From assembly GCF_036194065.1 (NCBI RefSeq), contig NZ_CP108095.1:806001-870000 (forward strand): DNA of 64,000 bases. Reading direction: 5' to 3'. Source of the stretch: Streptomyces sp. NBC_00239 (GTDB lineage: Bacteria > Actinomycetota > Actinomycetes > Streptomycetales > Streptomycetaceae). Under the pieces are notes generated by a model. The model was given only the letters and a program-made list of their open reading frames with translations. It was not told where the DNA came from and did no database searches. Shown in pieces: positions 8,909 through 18,622 of the stretch. Made by a program: the position numbers and the translations under genes. Within the stretch, counting starts at the first letter, position 1. The number at the start of each line of letters is the position of its first letter.

Positions 8909-9337
8909 GTGGAAACTGAGCACACCGGATCGCGCCGGAGCAACTGGACGTTCCTGACGAACCACGCCCGGGTCCTGATCGCGATCGCGCGCGACCCGGG
9001 TGTCCGGCTGCGCGACATCGCGGCGGTCTGCGACCTCACGGAGCGCACGGTCCAGGCGATCGTCACGGACCTGCAGGCGGACGGCTACCTCACCCGGATG
9101 CGCGACGGCCGGCGCAACCGCTACGAGATCGCGCCCGGGGCACGCTTCCGCCACCCCGCGGAGTCCGGGCGCGAGATCACCGGGCTCCTCGCCTACCTCG
9201 CCGCGCCGCTTACGGCTCCGCCACGCACGGACGGCGAGGCGCCGTACGCCGGACCCGAAGACGACGGAGCCGAAGACGCCGGACCCGAGGGCCCCGGACC
9301 CGAGGACGCCGGCCACGGGTCTGACAACGCCCGCTAG
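8909..9337 (+). CDS. Winged helix-turn-helix regulator (MarR-like)
   Basis: 142 residues from a GTG at 8909. Residues 10-75 form a winged helix: HARVLIAIARDPGVRLRDIAAV, then recognition helix TERTVQAIVTDLQADGYL and wing RMRDGRRNRYEI. The last 45 residues are acidic and repetitive (Pro/Glu/Asp/Gly), with repeats of the type GPEDAGPE, unlike a normal ligand domain. It is divergent from the SigB/F-family sigma gene (174 bp apart), so it may control that promoter; this is inference. Confidence 0.75.
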   Translation: METEHTGSRRSNWTFLTNHARVLIAIARDPGVRLRDIAAVCDLTERTVQAIVTDLQADGYLTRMRDGRRNRYEIAPGARFRHPAESGREITGLLAYLAAPLTAPPRTDGEAPYAGPEDDGAEDAGPEGPGPEDAGHGSDNAR

Positions 9338-9507
9338 CGCGGGGCCCGTTGGCTCCGCACGGTCGCGGCGGGGGCGGCGTCCGGCCTTCCCGCGCGGCCC
9401 AACGCCCTTGTCCGCGAACCGGTTCCGCCGGGCCGAACCGTTTCGCCCGGGGCATCCGGGGTAGCCGCGCGGCCAGAGACGACGCATCCGACGAGGAGGC
9501 AACACTC

Positions 9508-9720
9508 ATGGCCGGCATAAGCGGTTGCATCGCCCTGATCGTGGTGGGGGCCGTGCTCACCTTCGCGAGCGACTGGCACGTGGACAACGTCAACCTCGAT
9601 GTGGCGGGCGTGATCATGATGCTCGCCGGACTGCTCGGACTCGGCGTCTACCGCAGCGTCCTGCGCCGCCGCCGCGTCCCCGCCCTCCCGGTGATCGACG
9701 AGACCCGCGACCGGACCTGA
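9508..9720 (+). CDS. DUF6458-type small membrane protein
   Basis: 70 residues with two hydrophobic helices separated by the hallmark segment DWHVDNVNLDVAG and ending in a basic tail (RSVLRRRR). GAGGAGG lies 8-14 bases before the ATG at 9508. Such proteins are widespread single-copy actinobacterial membrane proteins of unknown role. It converges on the NRPS gene with a gap of only 28 bp. Confidence 0.8.
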   Translation: MAGISGCIALIVVGAVLTFASDWHVDNVNLDVAGVIMMLAGLLGLGVYRSVLRRRRVPALPVIDETRDRT

Positions 9721-9748
9721 GGCGGTCCGGCCGGGGCCGGGCCGGGTG

Positions 9749-12700
9749 TCAGTCGAGCTCTCCGACTGCTTCCAGGTGCTGCCAGAAGTCCCGGATCATC
9801 CGCTCGTCGACATCGGGCAGGGCCACGCCGAGCCGTTCCAGGGCGCGCACGGTCCGGTCGTTGCGGTAGGTGTCGGCCGGGAGGCCCTCGACATCCCCGG
9901 CATCCCCGGCATCCGAGGCGTCCGCCGCGTCCGCGGCTCGCGGCGCGTGCTCCGAGGCCTCGACGTGCTGCTGGAACATGTCCAGGTACGGCAGGAACGG
10001 CAGGTCGCGCCCCTCTTCGCTCGCCCGCCTGAGGCGGCGCAGCCACACGTCGAGCCCGACCGGTTCCGACCGCGTCCCGCGCCACGCGTCGAAGACCCGC
10101 AGGAACGCGCCCACACCGGTCTGCCGGGGGTGCTGGAGGTGGTGCACGGCGGCCGGTTCCGGGCCCTCCCCCGCCAGGGCGAGGGCCACCAGCGCGCGGG
10201 CCGCGACGTCGGCGGGCAGCAGGTCGACCCGCAGCGCGTCGCCCTCCGGGTAGCAGCCGAGGGCGGCGCAGCTGAGGAGCAGCCGGCAGAACATGTCGTC
10301 CGGGTTGATGGCGCCCCGCTCCGACTCCGCCCAGATCCGGCCTAGCCGGTAGACCCGCGCGGACGCACCGCGGGCGACGGCGTCCTTGACCATCAGGTCG
10401 GCCACCCACTTGCTCGCGAGGTAGCCGTCGGCGGCGCCGTGCCGCGCGTCCTCGACCGGGGAGTCCTCGGTGAGGAGCCTCGGTGTCGCCGCGCTGCCGA
10501 AGATGCCCAGCGTGGAGACGTGGTGGAAGCGCTTGGGCCGGCCCTCGGCCGCGAGCCGCAGCAGGGTGCGCGTGCCTTCGACGTTGGCCGCCTTCAGGCG
10601 CTCGTACGCCGACACGTGGTGCACGTACGCGCCCGAGTGGACGATCGTGTCCACCTCGTCCCGCAGCCCGCGCCAGTGCGCCGCGTCGATGCCGAGGCCT
10701 TCGCGGGCGAGGTCGCCGGGCACGAGGCGCACGCGCTCGGCGGCGACGCCCAGGTCGATGCCGTACGAGTCCAATACCGCGTGCAGGCGGGCACGCCCGG
10801 CCCGCTCCGTGTCGGCCCGTACCAGGCAGTGCACCTGGGCGTCGGTCTGCGCGAGGAGTTCCCGGAGCAGGAAGGCTCCCACGAATCCGGTGGCGCCGGT
10901 GAGCAGGACGTGGCGCGGGGGTGCGGCGAAGCCGCCGGCGTCCGGAAACCGCAGGCCGGGCGCGAGCCGCGCCTCCGACGGCGGCACGACCGAGGGCGCG
11001 CCGGACGCGCGGCCCGTCGCGCCGGCCGCGAGCAGGGCGGCGAGGTCGGCGGGCCGCGGGGCGGTGAGGAAGTCCTGCACGGCGATGCGGGCACCGAGTT
11101 CGGCGGCGACGCGGGCGAGCAGCCGCACGATCAGCAGGGAGTGGCCGCCGAGGGCGAAGAAGTCGTCGTCGACGCCGACCCGTTCCGCGCCCAGCACCTC
11201 CGCGAACAGGGCGCACAGGGTCTCCTCCTGCGCCGTGCGCGGGGCCCGGTACGCGCCGGTGCCGGTGGTGGGGTCCGGGGCGGGCAGCGCGGCGCGGTCG
11301 AGCTTGCCGTTGGGGGTGAGCGGGAGCCGGTCCAGGGCCACGAAGGCCGAGGGGACCATGAAGTCGGGCAGCCGCGCCGCCACGAAGGCGCGCAGCGCTC
11401 CGGCGTCGACGGCTTCCCCCGTGGTGTAGGCCACGAGTTGTTTCCCGGTGGGCGCGTCCCGCACGACGGCCGCGGCCCGGGTCACGGCGGGATGGGCGGC
11501 GAGGGCGGCCTCGACCTCGCCGGGTTCGACGCGGAAGCCGCGGATCTTGATCTGGGTGTCGGTGCGTCCCGCGTACTCCAGTTGCCCGTCGCCGTTGCGG
11601 CGGGCGAGGTCGCCGGTGCGGTACATCCGGGAGCCGGGCGGCCCGTAGGGGTCGGCGACGAAGCGTTCGGCGGTCAGCGCCGACCGGCCGAGATAGCCGC
11701 GGGCGAGGCGGCCCGCGACGTACAACTCGCCGACGACACCGGCGGGAACGGGCTTCAGCCAGGGACCGAGCACGTAGGCGCGCATGCCGGGCAGCGGGGT
11801 GCCGATGGGCGCGCTGCCCCCACCGCTCCGGGTGCCGTCGGCGGTGAAGGCGGTGGCGTAGAAGGACTCCGTCTGGCCGTAGGCGTTGACGATCCGGACG
11901 CCGGGGAACGCCTTCCGCGCGCGCCGGACGAGGGTCGAAGGGAGGTGCTCTCCCGCGAAGACGAGGGTGTCGACGCTGGTGGTGGGGGCGATCTGGTCGA
12001 GGAGCTCGGTGAACGCGGACGGCACGGTGCTGATGAGGCTGCCGTTCCAGGTGCCGCGTTCGGCGAGTTCGAGCACGTCCTGGGCGAGGTCCAGGGTGCC
12101 GCCGTGGCACAGGGTGGTGAAGGTCTCGAAGACGGACACGTCGAAGTTGATGGAGGTGGAGGCCAGCACGGGCGAACCGGCTCGGATGCCGGTCTGGTGC
12201 GCGAGGTGGTGGATGCCGTGGGTGAGGGTGGCGTGGTCGAGCAGGACGCCCTTGGGGGTGCCGGTGGAGCCGGAGGTGTACATCACGTACGCCAGCGCGC
12301 GGGGGTCCGGGCGGCCGCCGGCGGGCGCGGGCGGCCGGCCGGGGGTGACCGGGGCCGGGCCGGCGCCCGGCCCGCGGGGCGCGTCGGGGTCGCCCAGGTA
12401 CAGGACCGGGACGGTGGCTTCGGGCAGCACGCCGGCCGTCGCCCTGTCGGTGAGGATCAGGGCCGGGGCGGCGTCGCCGAGGATGAAGTCCAGGCGTGCG
12501 CTCGGGTACTTGGGGTCGATCGGCAGGTAGGCGGCGCCCGCCTTGAGGACCGCGAGCAGGGCGACGACCAGGTCGGGCGAGCGCGGCAGCGCGAGGGCCA
12601 CCACGGTCTCCGGGCCGGCGCCGTGGGCGGCCAGTTCCCGGGCGAGGCGGTCGGCGCGCGCGTCGAGCTCCGCGTACGAGAGGGCTTCGCCGTCGCAGAC

Positions 12701-13717
12701 GAGGGCGGTCGCGTCCGGTGTCGCCGCCGCCTGCCGCTCGAAGAGCTCGGGGAGCGTCGCCGTCGGGGCCTGTGCCTGAGGCCGGGCAGGCGCGTGAGCC
12801 TCGACATGAGCATGAGCATGAGCCTGCGCCCGCGTGTGCGTGTGCGTCTGAGCCTCTGCCTGGGTGGCTCCGATGCCTCGGAGGAAGTGGTCGCGGTCCG
12901 CCGGGGGCAGGACGTCGACGCGGGCCAGCGGCTCGTGGGCGGCGGTCAGGACCAGGCGCAGGACGTCGGGCAGGCACGCGGCGATGTGGTCGACCGTGGC
13001 CCGGTCGAGCGCGGACGGCCGGTACTGGAGCGACAGGCTCAGGTGCGGGGCGAGAGCCGCCATCAGGCTGAGCGTGTAGTGGGTGCCGGTGAACGGGCGC
13101 AGGCCCGTGATGGCGATCCCGGCCGCCGTGGCCGCGTCGGCGGCCTCGTCCTCGTCCACCGGGTAGGACTCGAACACCACGAGCGTGTCGAAGAGTTCCT
13201 TGAGGCCGGTGGCCTGCTGGATCGCGGACAGGCTGTAGTGGTGGTGGTCGAACAGGGCGGCCTGCCGCTCCTGGAGCGTGGTCAGGACCTGCGCGAACGA
13301 GGTGCCAGGGGCGCACCGTACGCGTACCGGCAGGGTGTTGATGAACAGGCCGACCATCGACTCGACACCGGCGACGGCGGGCGGGCGTCCGGAGACGGTG
13401 GCTCCGAAGACCACGTCGTCCCGGCCCGTGAGCCCGGCGAGCAGTACCGCCCAGGCGCCCTGGACCAGGGTGTTGACGGTCACGCCGAGCTCGGTGGCAC
13501 GGCGTTGCAGAGCCCGGGCATCCGCCGCGTCCAGCGCCACCTCGACCTGCTCCAGGCCGGTGTGCTCGAAGCCGCTCTGCTCGACGCCGGTCCGCTCGAA
13601 GCCGGACGCATCGAAGCCGGGCGTATCGAAGCCGGGCGTATCGGCGGAGCCGCGCTGCCGGGCCGGCATGAGGCTTTCGTGAGCGACGGAAACGCCTAAC
13701 GGACGCAATGGGATCAT
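9749..13717 (-). CDS. NRPS with half condensation domain, A, T and terminal reductase (C*-A-T-R)
   Basis: About 1322 residues. Residues 55-300 match only the second lobe of a condensation domain ([21 protein letters not shown]); the first lobe with HHxxxDG is missing and no trace lies upstream. Adenylation domain about 318-820: [18 protein letters not shown] (not the usual GPTE), [15 protein letters not shown]. Carrier site LGGHSL near 855. The C-terminal 390 residues are a thioester reductase: [13 protein letters not shown] site and the YLASK Tyr/Lys pair, predicting release as aldehyde or alcohol. The A-T-R order resembles Lys2 and carboxylic acid reductases. The ATG at 13717 includes a TTA codon (codon 7); an alternative ATG at 13669 would exclude it. 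A His/Ala-rich linker precedes the A domain. No tailoring genes adjoin it. Confidence 0.85.
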   Translation of the reverse strand: MIPLRPLGVSVAHESLMPARQRGSADTPGFDTPGFDASGFERTGVEQSGFEHTGLEQVEVALDAADARALQRRATELGVTVNTLVQGAWAVLLAGLTGRDDVVFGATVSGRPPAVAGVESMVGLFINTLPVRVRCAPGTSFAQVLTTLQERQAALFDHHHYSLSAIQQATGLKELFDTLVVFESYPVDEDEAADAATAAGIAITGLRPFTGTHYTLSLMAALAPHLSLSLQYRPSALDRATVDHIAACLPDVLRLVLTAAHEPLARVDVLPPADRDHFLRGIGATQAEAQTHTHTRAQAHAHAHVEAHAPARPQAQAPTATLPELFERQAAATPDATALVCDGEALSYAELDARADRLARELAAHGAGPETVVALALPRSPDLVVALLAVLKAGAAYLPIDPKYPSARLDFILGDAAPALILTDRATAGVLPEATVPVLYLGDPDAPRGPGAGPAPVTPGRPPAPAGGRPDPRALAYVMYTSGSTGTPKGVLLDHATLTHGIHHLAHQTGIRAGSPVLASTSINFDVSVFETFTTLCHGGTLDLAQDVLELAERGTWNGSLISTVPSAFTELLDQIAPTTSVDTLVFAGEHLPSTLVRRARKAFPGVRIVNAYGQTESFYATAFTADGTRSGGGSAPIGTPLPGMRAYVLGPWLKPVPAGVVGELYVAGRLARGYLGRSALTAERFVADPYGPPGSRMYRTGDLARRNGDGQLEYAGRTDTQIKIRGFRVEPGEVEAALAAHPAVTRAAAVVRDAPTGKQLVAYTTGEAVDAGALRAFVAARLPDFMVPSAFVALDRLPLTPNGKLDRAALPAPDPTTGTGAYRAPRTAQEETLCALFAEVLGAERVGVDDDFFALGGHSLLIVRLLARVAAELGARIAVQDFLTAPRPADLAALLAAGATGRASGAPSVVPPSEARLAPGLRFPDAGGFAAPPRHVLLTGATGFVGAFLLRELLAQTDAQVHCLVRADTERAGRARLHAVLDSYGIDLGVAAERVRLVPGDLAREGLGIDAAHWRGLRDEVDTIVHSGAYVHHVSAYERLKAANVEGTRTLLRLAAEGRPKRFHHVSTLGIFGSAATPRLLTEDSPVEDARHGAADGYLASKWVADLMVKDAVARGASARVYRLGRIWAESERGAINPDDMFCRLLLSCAALGCYPEGDALRVDLLPADVAARALVALALAGEGPEPAAVHHLQHPRQTGVGAFLRVFDAWRGTRSEPVGLDVWLRRLRRASEEGRDLPFLPYLDMFQQHVEASEHAPRAADAADASDAGDAGDVEGLPADTYRNDRTVRALERLGVALPDVDERMIRDFWQHLEAVGELD
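13560..13650. repeat. 15-bp minisatellite in the NRPS 5' end
   Basis: Degenerate tandem 15-bp units built on TCGAAGCCGGGCGTA encode repeated pentapeptides of the pattern D/E-x-x-G-F near residues 22-52 of the NRPS. The clearest copies, at 13613-13642, are adjacent and nearly identical. This low-complexity stretch stands in place of the missing N-lobe of the condensation domain. Confidence 0.7.
13697..13699 (-). promoter_or_regulatory. TTA (bldA-dependent) codon in the NRPS
   Basis: Leucine codon TTA at codon 7 if translation starts at the ATG at 13717. In Streptomyces the only tRNA for TTA is bldA, which matures late, so TTA codons usually mark developmentally gated genes. If the true start is the ATG at 13669 the codon lies outside the gene. 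Confidence 0.55.
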
Positions 13718-14323
13718 CCCCCAGATGACGGGTGCGGTGTCGGCGAGGGGGTTCGCGGCTGTGTCGGGCCGCCCTCCACTCGCCCTGCGAGGGCAGCAGA
13801 AGGGAGCCCCCTGAAGGCAGTTAACGTATCGATAGCGCGTGATGTCCAGACAAGTACGGCAGCGGCAGCGGCAGGGCATGGGCCCGGGGCGGGTGGGGTA
13901 AACAGGCGCAGCACGGCCGGCGGCCTCGGTGGTCGGGACGTAGGCGGTGGGGCGAGGTGTCCCGGCGCCGGGACACGGGAATTCGACGGAAACGGCGACC
14001 ACGGCCACGGCCACGGCCACGACCACGACACGTCCACGACGGCGGCCACGACGGCGACACCGCCGTCAGCCTGCTCCGATGTGGAGCGCAGGTGGCCGGT
14101 TGGTGACTGGTGGCTGTGGGGCTTCTGTGGTTGTACGGGGCCGTGTTGCGATTGGGGCGCCCTCGGGTCTCACCGCAATCACGATCTCCCCACCAAGGTC
14201 TTTTCGCGCAGGACCGACCCCGTGACGACCGTAGATTGTTGATCACCGCAGTTCTCCGTGAGCGCCTTCCCATCGTCGCGCGCCCGGGCTGCCGTCTTGT
14301 GAGTCCTAGGGGAGATCCAGCCC
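13718..14323. other. Divergent intergenic region, NRPS / lipoprotein
   Basis: 606 bp with no supported gene. It holds an AT-richer patch at 13818-13845 (GTTAACGTATCGATAG) that could carry the NRPS promoter, a CCACGG hexamer run at 13999-14030, and a lower-GC stretch near 14228-14250 (TAGATT) upstream of the lipoprotein. No convincing -35/-10 pair was fixed. Confidence 0.5.
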
Positions 14324-15043
14324 ATGCGTACGACCCTCGTCCGCCGTTCTGTCATGACCGCGTCCGCCGTGTGCCTGGCCCTGGTGGCCACCGCCTGCGG
14401 CTCGGACGAGCCCGCCGCGAAGGACGGGGCCAAGAGCCCGTCCAAGGACGGCTCGTCCGCCCCGGCGGCGAAGGCGCTGACATCGGCCGAGCTGGAGAAG
14501 CTCGTGCTGGCGCAGGGCGACGTCCCCAAGCACCAGATCACGAAGTCGAAGGAAGTGATCAAGAGCTCCGACATCGTGACCGACAAGGCCGAGTGCAAGC
14601 CCATCGGCGACGCGATGATGCTGCTCCCCGTCGGTACGGCGGCCGCGTCGGCCGCCCGGGTCGCGGCGGGCGAGCCCACGAAGCCGGGCGACCTGCTGTC
14701 CGTCACGGCCACCTCGGTGCTCATCGCCTCGTACGAGGGCGATGGCGCCGAGCAGGCCGTCGCGCAGCTCAAGAACGCCGGCCAGGCCTGCGCGGGCGGC
14801 TTCACCGTGACCGCCAAGGGCGAGAAGAACGAGGTCACCGGGCTCGCCCCGGCCACGGTCACGGGCGGCGACGAGGCCGTGGCGGCGACCGTGTCCCGGA
14901 AGCTCGACGGCGAGTCCGCGCAGACCAAGCTGGTGGTCATCCGCAAGGGCAACACCCTGGTGACCCTGCACGCGATCAACTTCTCCGGCAAGACCGAGCT
15001 CCCGACCGCCCTCATGGAGGCCCAGCTCAAGAAGCTGGGCTGA
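14324..15043 (+). CDS. Putative lipoprotein
   Basis: 239 residues. Basic n-region (MRTTLVRR), hydrophobic core and lipobox LVATAC, with the modified Cys at residue 25, followed by a Ser/Ala/Lys-rich linker. The mature part (about residues 55-239) has a mixed alpha/beta pattern with Cys residues in KAECKPIG and GQACAGGF that could form a disulfide. It is similar in build to PknH-sensor-like or LppX-like extracytoplasmic proteins of actinobacteria, but I cannot assign a family. A GC-rich hairpin follows the stop. Confidence 0.75.
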   Translation: MRTTLVRRSVMTASAVCLALVATACGSDEPAAKDGAKSPSKDGSSAPAAKALTSAELEKLVLAQGDVPKHQITKSKEVIKSSDIVTDKAECKPIGDAMMLLPVGTAAASAARVAAGEPTKPGDLLSVTATSVLIASYEGDGAEQAVAQLKNAGQACAGGFTVTAKGEKNEVTGLAPATVTGGDEAVAATVSRKLDGESAQTKLVVIRKGNTLVTLHAINFSGKTELPTALMEAQLKKLG

Positions 15044-15068
15044 CGGCACGGCCCGGGGCCGCTCGACG

Positions 15069-15096
15069 GGGGTCGCTCGCCCGGGCGGGCGACCCC
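15069..15096 (+). terminator. GC hairpin after lipoprotein gene
   Basis: Arms GGGGTCGCTCGCC (15069-15081) and GGCGGGCGACCCC (15084-15096) pair with one wobble; the innermost pairs would open as the loop. It lies 26 bp after the stop at 15043. There is no T-run, as is usual in Streptomyces. Confidence 0.5.
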
Positions 15097-15179
15097 GGGG
15101 CGGAACCGGGCACGTGGGTACTGCATCCTTCTCTCCACAGGCGCCCGGCCGGGGCGGCCGGTTCGGGGGGAAGACAACG

Positions 15180-15713
15180 ATGCTGGACGTGGAAGGAATC
15201 GGGGGCGCGTTCGGTGTCGTCTTCGGGATGATCGGGCTGCTGTTCGCGGCCATCGGGGTGACCATGGCGGTCGTCCTGGTGCGCCGGACGGTGCTGCGCA
15301 GCCGGACTCTGGCGCGCGGGCTGACCGCGGAGGCCCGCTGCCTGGACACGTACGTGACGCAGCACCGGGACACCGAGCACAGGCGCCGCACCGCCCGCCA
15401 CGTGATCCTCGGCTTCCGGACCCAGGACGGGCAGGACATCCGCTTCGAGGACACCTCGGGCGTGCCGCGCGTGGTCGGCGACTTCGTCCCGGTCCGCTAC
15501 CTCGCCCACCGTCCGCAGCAGGCGGTGGCCCTCGGTCCGGTCGCTCCCGGGCTGCGGATCGGGACGGTTCTCGGGCTGGCGTTCTGCACGGTCTTCGCGT
15601 GCGTCGGGCTCTTCTTCGCCGCGATCGGCTTCGGCGTGGGGTACCTGGCGGGCACGTCGGACCTGCCGGGTGACCCCGACGAGGTGTTCACGGAAACCGT
15701 CACCCGGCCCTGA
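15180..15713 (+). CDS. DUF3592-like membrane protein
   Basis: 177 residues with one N-terminal membrane helix (VVFGMIGLLFAAIGVTMAVVLV), an extracytoplasmic or cytosolic beta-rich domain (HVILGFRTQDGQDIRFEDTSG, VGDFVPVRYLAHRPQQA) and a second C-terminal helix pair, the DUF3592 pattern. The ATG at 15180 follows a GGGGGGAAG ribosome site; a longer frame from 15114 has none. Function unknown. Confidence 0.72.
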   Translation: MLDVEGIGGAFGVVFGMIGLLFAAIGVTMAVVLVRRTVLRSRTLARGLTAEARCLDTYVTQHRDTEHRRRTARHVILGFRTQDGQDIRFEDTSGVPRVVGDFVPVRYLAHRPQQAVALGPVAPGLRIGTVLGLAFCTVFACVGLFFAAIGFGVGYLAGTSDLPGDPDEVFTETVTRP

Positions 15714-15989
15714 CCTTTCGACCTGGACACCGGCACCACCCACCGCCTCCCCGCGGGCCGGCGTCCCCTGGGCATCGCCGTTCTCCGACCGGCAGACCAC
15801 GCAGGGATCGCGCTGGTATTCCAGCGGTGGATCGTCATCACGCCGGTGGTCGCCGACACTTGCCCGAGGTGGAGCCCGGGTGGCGGACAGCGTGGGGGAC
15901 GTGCTGCGGGCCCACGGGACGGACGCGGTCGCCGCCCGGCCCGCCGAGGAGGAGCGGCAGCCGCCGGGAGCGTGATCCCGCGGGCCGGA

Positions 15990-16610
15990 TCACAGGCTCG
16001 CGAAGAGGTCCTCCAGGGGCGCCGGCACCCGTGCGTCGTCGAGGGCCTCGACGAGGAGGTGGCCGTAGCGGATCTTGCGGCCCTTCTTCGTGCCGAGGAA
16101 GCGGCGCAGCTGCTGCTGCCGGGGGCGGCCGTGCTGGGCGGGCTGGCGCAGGAAGGTCTGCCAGGCCCGGAGGTCGCCCTCGGCACTGACGACCTCCTCG
16201 ACCCGGTCCGTGCCCAGCGCGCGGATGAACTCGTCCTCCAGGTCCGCCCCGCACACGAACACGTCCCGGTGCGAGGCCCCCGCCCGCGCCAGGCCGCGGT
16301 CGAAGAACGGCTGTTCCCGCGCGTCGCACAGCCCCACCAGGCGCAGGCCGAGACCGGGCGGCCCGAGGAGACCGGCGTAGCGGGCGACGTTCATCGCCCC
16401 GCCCATCGACACCACGCACACCCCCTCGGCGGCGAGGTCGCGGCCACGGCGAGCGGCGAGCGCCTCGACCGCCGCGAGGTCGCTCAGCCCCTCCAGCAGC
16501 ACCGCCGTACGCACTCCCAGCCGCGCCGCCAGCTCACCGGCCGTCGGCCCGTCGGGCCCACCGGCAGCCCTGCGGGCGATCTCGTCCCTGAACGCTTGTA
16601 TGTCCGCCAT
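15990..16610 (-). CDS. TOPRIM-domain protein (OLD-nuclease-like TOPRIM, no ATPase)
   Basis: 206 residues. After about 35 residues it shows a TOPRIM fold: the acidic start VLLEGLSDLAAVEALAAR (conserved Glu), VVSMGGAMNVARYAGLL, then GLCDAREQ as the DxD-like acidic motif, and VEEVVSAEGD. This TOPRIM type accompanies an ABC-ATPase in OLD nucleases; here it stands alone with no ATPase neighbour. The C-terminus is basic (RFLGTKKGRKIRYGHLL). Likely a metal-dependent nuclease or nucleotidyl-transferase/hydrolase. An in-frame ATG 15 bases upstream is a possible alternative start. Confidence 0.75.
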   Translation of the reverse strand: MADIQAFRDEIARRAAGGPDGPTAGELAARLGVRTAVLLEGLSDLAAVEALAARRGRDLAAEGVCVVSMGGAMNVARYAGLLGPPGLGLRLVGLCDAREQPFFDRGLARAGASHRDVFVCGADLEDEFIRALGTDRVEEVVSAEGDLRAWQTFLRQPAQHGRPRQQQLRRFLGTKKGRKIRYGHLLVEALDDARVPAPLEDLFASL

Positions 16611-16684
16611 GCAGCGAGTCTGCATCTCCGCAGACGGCCCGGCACGGAATTTTCGACAGGGGCAAGGGCCCGGGGGCGGCGCCG

Positions 16685-18577
16685 TTACGGCGTGCCGGTC
16701 AGGGCGAGGCGGAACGTGGTGAGGACGGCGGCGTGGTCCGAGGGCCAGCCGTTGTGGCGGACGTCCGGCCAGGGTCGGGGGGATCCGGCGGTCACCGTGG
16801 TCGAGCCGGTGACGGTGAGGGCGCGGCCCGCGCAGAGGACGTGGTCGATGCGGTCCTGGGGCTCCGGGCGGCCGCTGCCGTCCTCGTGGAACGGGTGGAC
16901 GGGCGACCAGGTGGGGCCGGGTTCGGTCACCGGGTCCGGGTGGGCCTCGCGGAACGAGTCGCGCAATCCGGCGGCCTCGACGGCCCGCGAGACGGGCCAG
17001 GCGACCGGCCCGTAGCCGGCGTGCAGCGGCGCGGCGGCGTCCGTCCAGTCCAGGTGCGAGGGGGCGTTGAAGTCGCCGAGCAGCAGCACGGGCGTGGTGT
17101 CTCGCTGCGCCAGGTCGTCGGCCATGTCGGTGAGGACGGCCTCGATCTCGGCGACCCGGTGCGCTTCGTGCTCGCGGGTGAGGAGGGTGGCGGCCGGCAG
17201 CCCGGCGAAGTGCGCGTCGTACGGGCCGTACGGGGTGTGGTTGAGGTGGGCGTTCCAGACCGCGACCTCCTGGCCGTGGGGCAGCCGGACGCGGGCACCC
17301 ATGCCGCCGTAGAAGCCGGGGGCCGGGTCTCCGAGGGTCCCGGTGATGGTGTGGCGGGTGAGGACGGCGAGGTTCGGCCCGGCCTGGTGGTGGTCCCAGC
17401 CGAGCGCGTCGGCGAGTTCCCGGGCGGCGTGGGCGCCGGTCTCCTGCAGGCCGACGATGTCGGCGTCCGACTCCAGCAGGGTGATGAGCTGCTTGTCGCG
17501 GGCGCCGTCGACGCGGTCGCCGCCCAGCCAGAGGTTCCACGTCATGACCCGCAGCTCGGCCGCCCCTGCGACCTCTTCGGCTGCTGCCGAAGCCGCCGTG
17601 GCCACCGTGGGGATGTGCACCGTCACGGTCGCCATCTCGTCCGCGGTCACGGTGATACGGGTCCCCGAGCCCGCCGGGTCCGCTGCCGACACGCCCACGC
17701 CCGTCGGGACGCCGGTCAGTTCACCGCCGGGCGTGATCCGCGCCCACGCCGGCCCCTCGCTGATCCGCCACCGCACCGCGTCGGCGTCCGCGACCCCCCG
17801 CAGCAGCCCGCCCAGCGCGCAGCGGTACGGCTGTCCCGGTACGGCCGGGCGGGCCCGGAACTCCCGTACGAGGAAGTGCGGCCGGGGCTGGAGTGTGGCG
17901 AGCAGGGCCGGGGTGACGCCCGTCAGGGAGGCGCGTACGAGCCGGCCCGGGGCGTGGGCGATGGGCGCGAGGGAGGGCACGGCGAGCACCGGGCAGCCGG
18001 CGGCCTCGGCGGAGGTGACACCGGTCATGGTGTCTTCGACGGCCACGCAGGCGGCGGGCGGCAGGCCGAGCGCGCGGGCGGCCTCGCGGTACGGGTCCGG
18101 GGCGGGTTTGGTGCGCTCGGTGTCCTCCGCCGCGAAGGTGACGGTGAACCGGCCGGCCCCCAGGGCCCGTACGACGAGGTCGACGACGGACCGCGGCGAG
18201 GCCGAGACCAGGGCGATCGGGATGCCCCGGGCGTGCAGGTCGTCGAGGAGCGCGAGGGCGCCGGGCCGGGGTTCGATGCGGGCCGACACACGGGCGGCGA
18301 AGGCCTGGTGGAGCTCTTCGGCGACGTCGGCCGCGGGACGGCCGGTGCCGGACGCGGTGTGCAGGTGTGCGGCGGTGTGTTCGACGGGCCTGCCCAGCAC
18401 GTCGGGCAGGTCCCGGTCGGTGACGGTGTACGGGAGTCCGGCCGCGACCTCCCCGACCGCGTCCCACCACAGGCCCTCGGTGTCCACGAGCGTGCCGTCC
18501 ATGTCGAAGAGGACGGCTCTGGGCAGGACCGGGTCGGGCGCGGCGGCGGAGGCGGGAGCGGTCACGGGGGCGGTCAC
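16685..18577 (-). CDS. HAD phosphatase - Ig-like - endonuclease/exonuclease/phosphatase fusion
   Basis: 630 residues from a GTG. Residues 18-220: HAD hydrolase of the beta-phosphoglucomutase-like branch (FDMDGTLVDT, VSASPRS, KPAPDPY, VEDTMTG). Residues about 235-345: a short Ig/cadherin-like repeat with the GPAWARITPGGELTGVP pattern. Residues about 345-630: EEP metal-dependent phosphodiesterase (MTWNLWLGG, GLQETG, WNAHLNHTPYG, LLGDFNAPSH, DRIDHVL, WPSDHAA), all catalytic motifs intact. No signal peptide is seen, although Ig-like repeats are usually secreted. It closes the ABC importer operon (45 bp after the ATPase), suggesting a phosphodiester and then a phosphomonoester are cleaved after uptake; this is inference. 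Confidence 0.85.
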   Translation of the reverse strand: MTAPVTAPASAAAPDPVLPRAVLFDMDGTLVDTEGLWWDAVGEVAAGLPYTVTDRDLPDVLGRPVEHTAAHLHTASGTGRPAADVAEELHQAFAARVSARIEPRPGALALLDDLHARGIPIALVSASPRSVVDLVVRALGAGRFTVTFAAEDTERTKPAPDPYREAARALGLPPAACVAVEDTMTGVTSAEAAGCPVLAVPSLAPIAHAPGRLVRASLTGVTPALLATLQPRPHFLVREFRARPAVPGQPYRCALGGLLRGVADADAVRWRISEGPAWARITPGGELTGVPTGVGVSAADPAGSGTRITVTADEMATVTVHIPTVATAASAAAEEVAGAAELRVMTWNLWLGGDRVDGARDKQLITLLESDADIVGLQETGAHAARELADALGWDHHQAGPNLAVLTRHTITGTLGDPAPGFYGGMGARVRLPHGQEVAVWNAHLNHTPYGPYDAHFAGLPAATLLTREHEAHRVAEIEAVLTDMADDLAQRDTTPVLLLGDFNAPSHLDWTDAAAPLHAGYGPVAWPVSRAVEAAGLRDSFREAHPDPVTEPGPTWSPVHPFHEDGSGRPEPQDRIDHVLCAGRALTVTGSTTVTAGSPRPWPDVRHNGWPSDHAAVLTTFRLALTGTP

Positions 18578-18622
18578 GGGGTTCTCTTTCTGCTGGTGGA
18601 ACGGTTGCCGGGCGGGGCCGGG

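Noticed and set aside
13999..14030. CCACGG hexamer repeats considered as CRISPR or origin-like repeats
   Set aside because: Units are only 6 bp and imperfect, with no spacers or DnaA boxes; simple-sequence repeat.
15714..15989. Possible gene remnant (frames with VADSVGDVLRAHGTDAV before a stop)
   Set aside because: Patches look protein-like but switch frame and match no family; too weak to call a pseudogene. The interval otherwise shows nothing clear.
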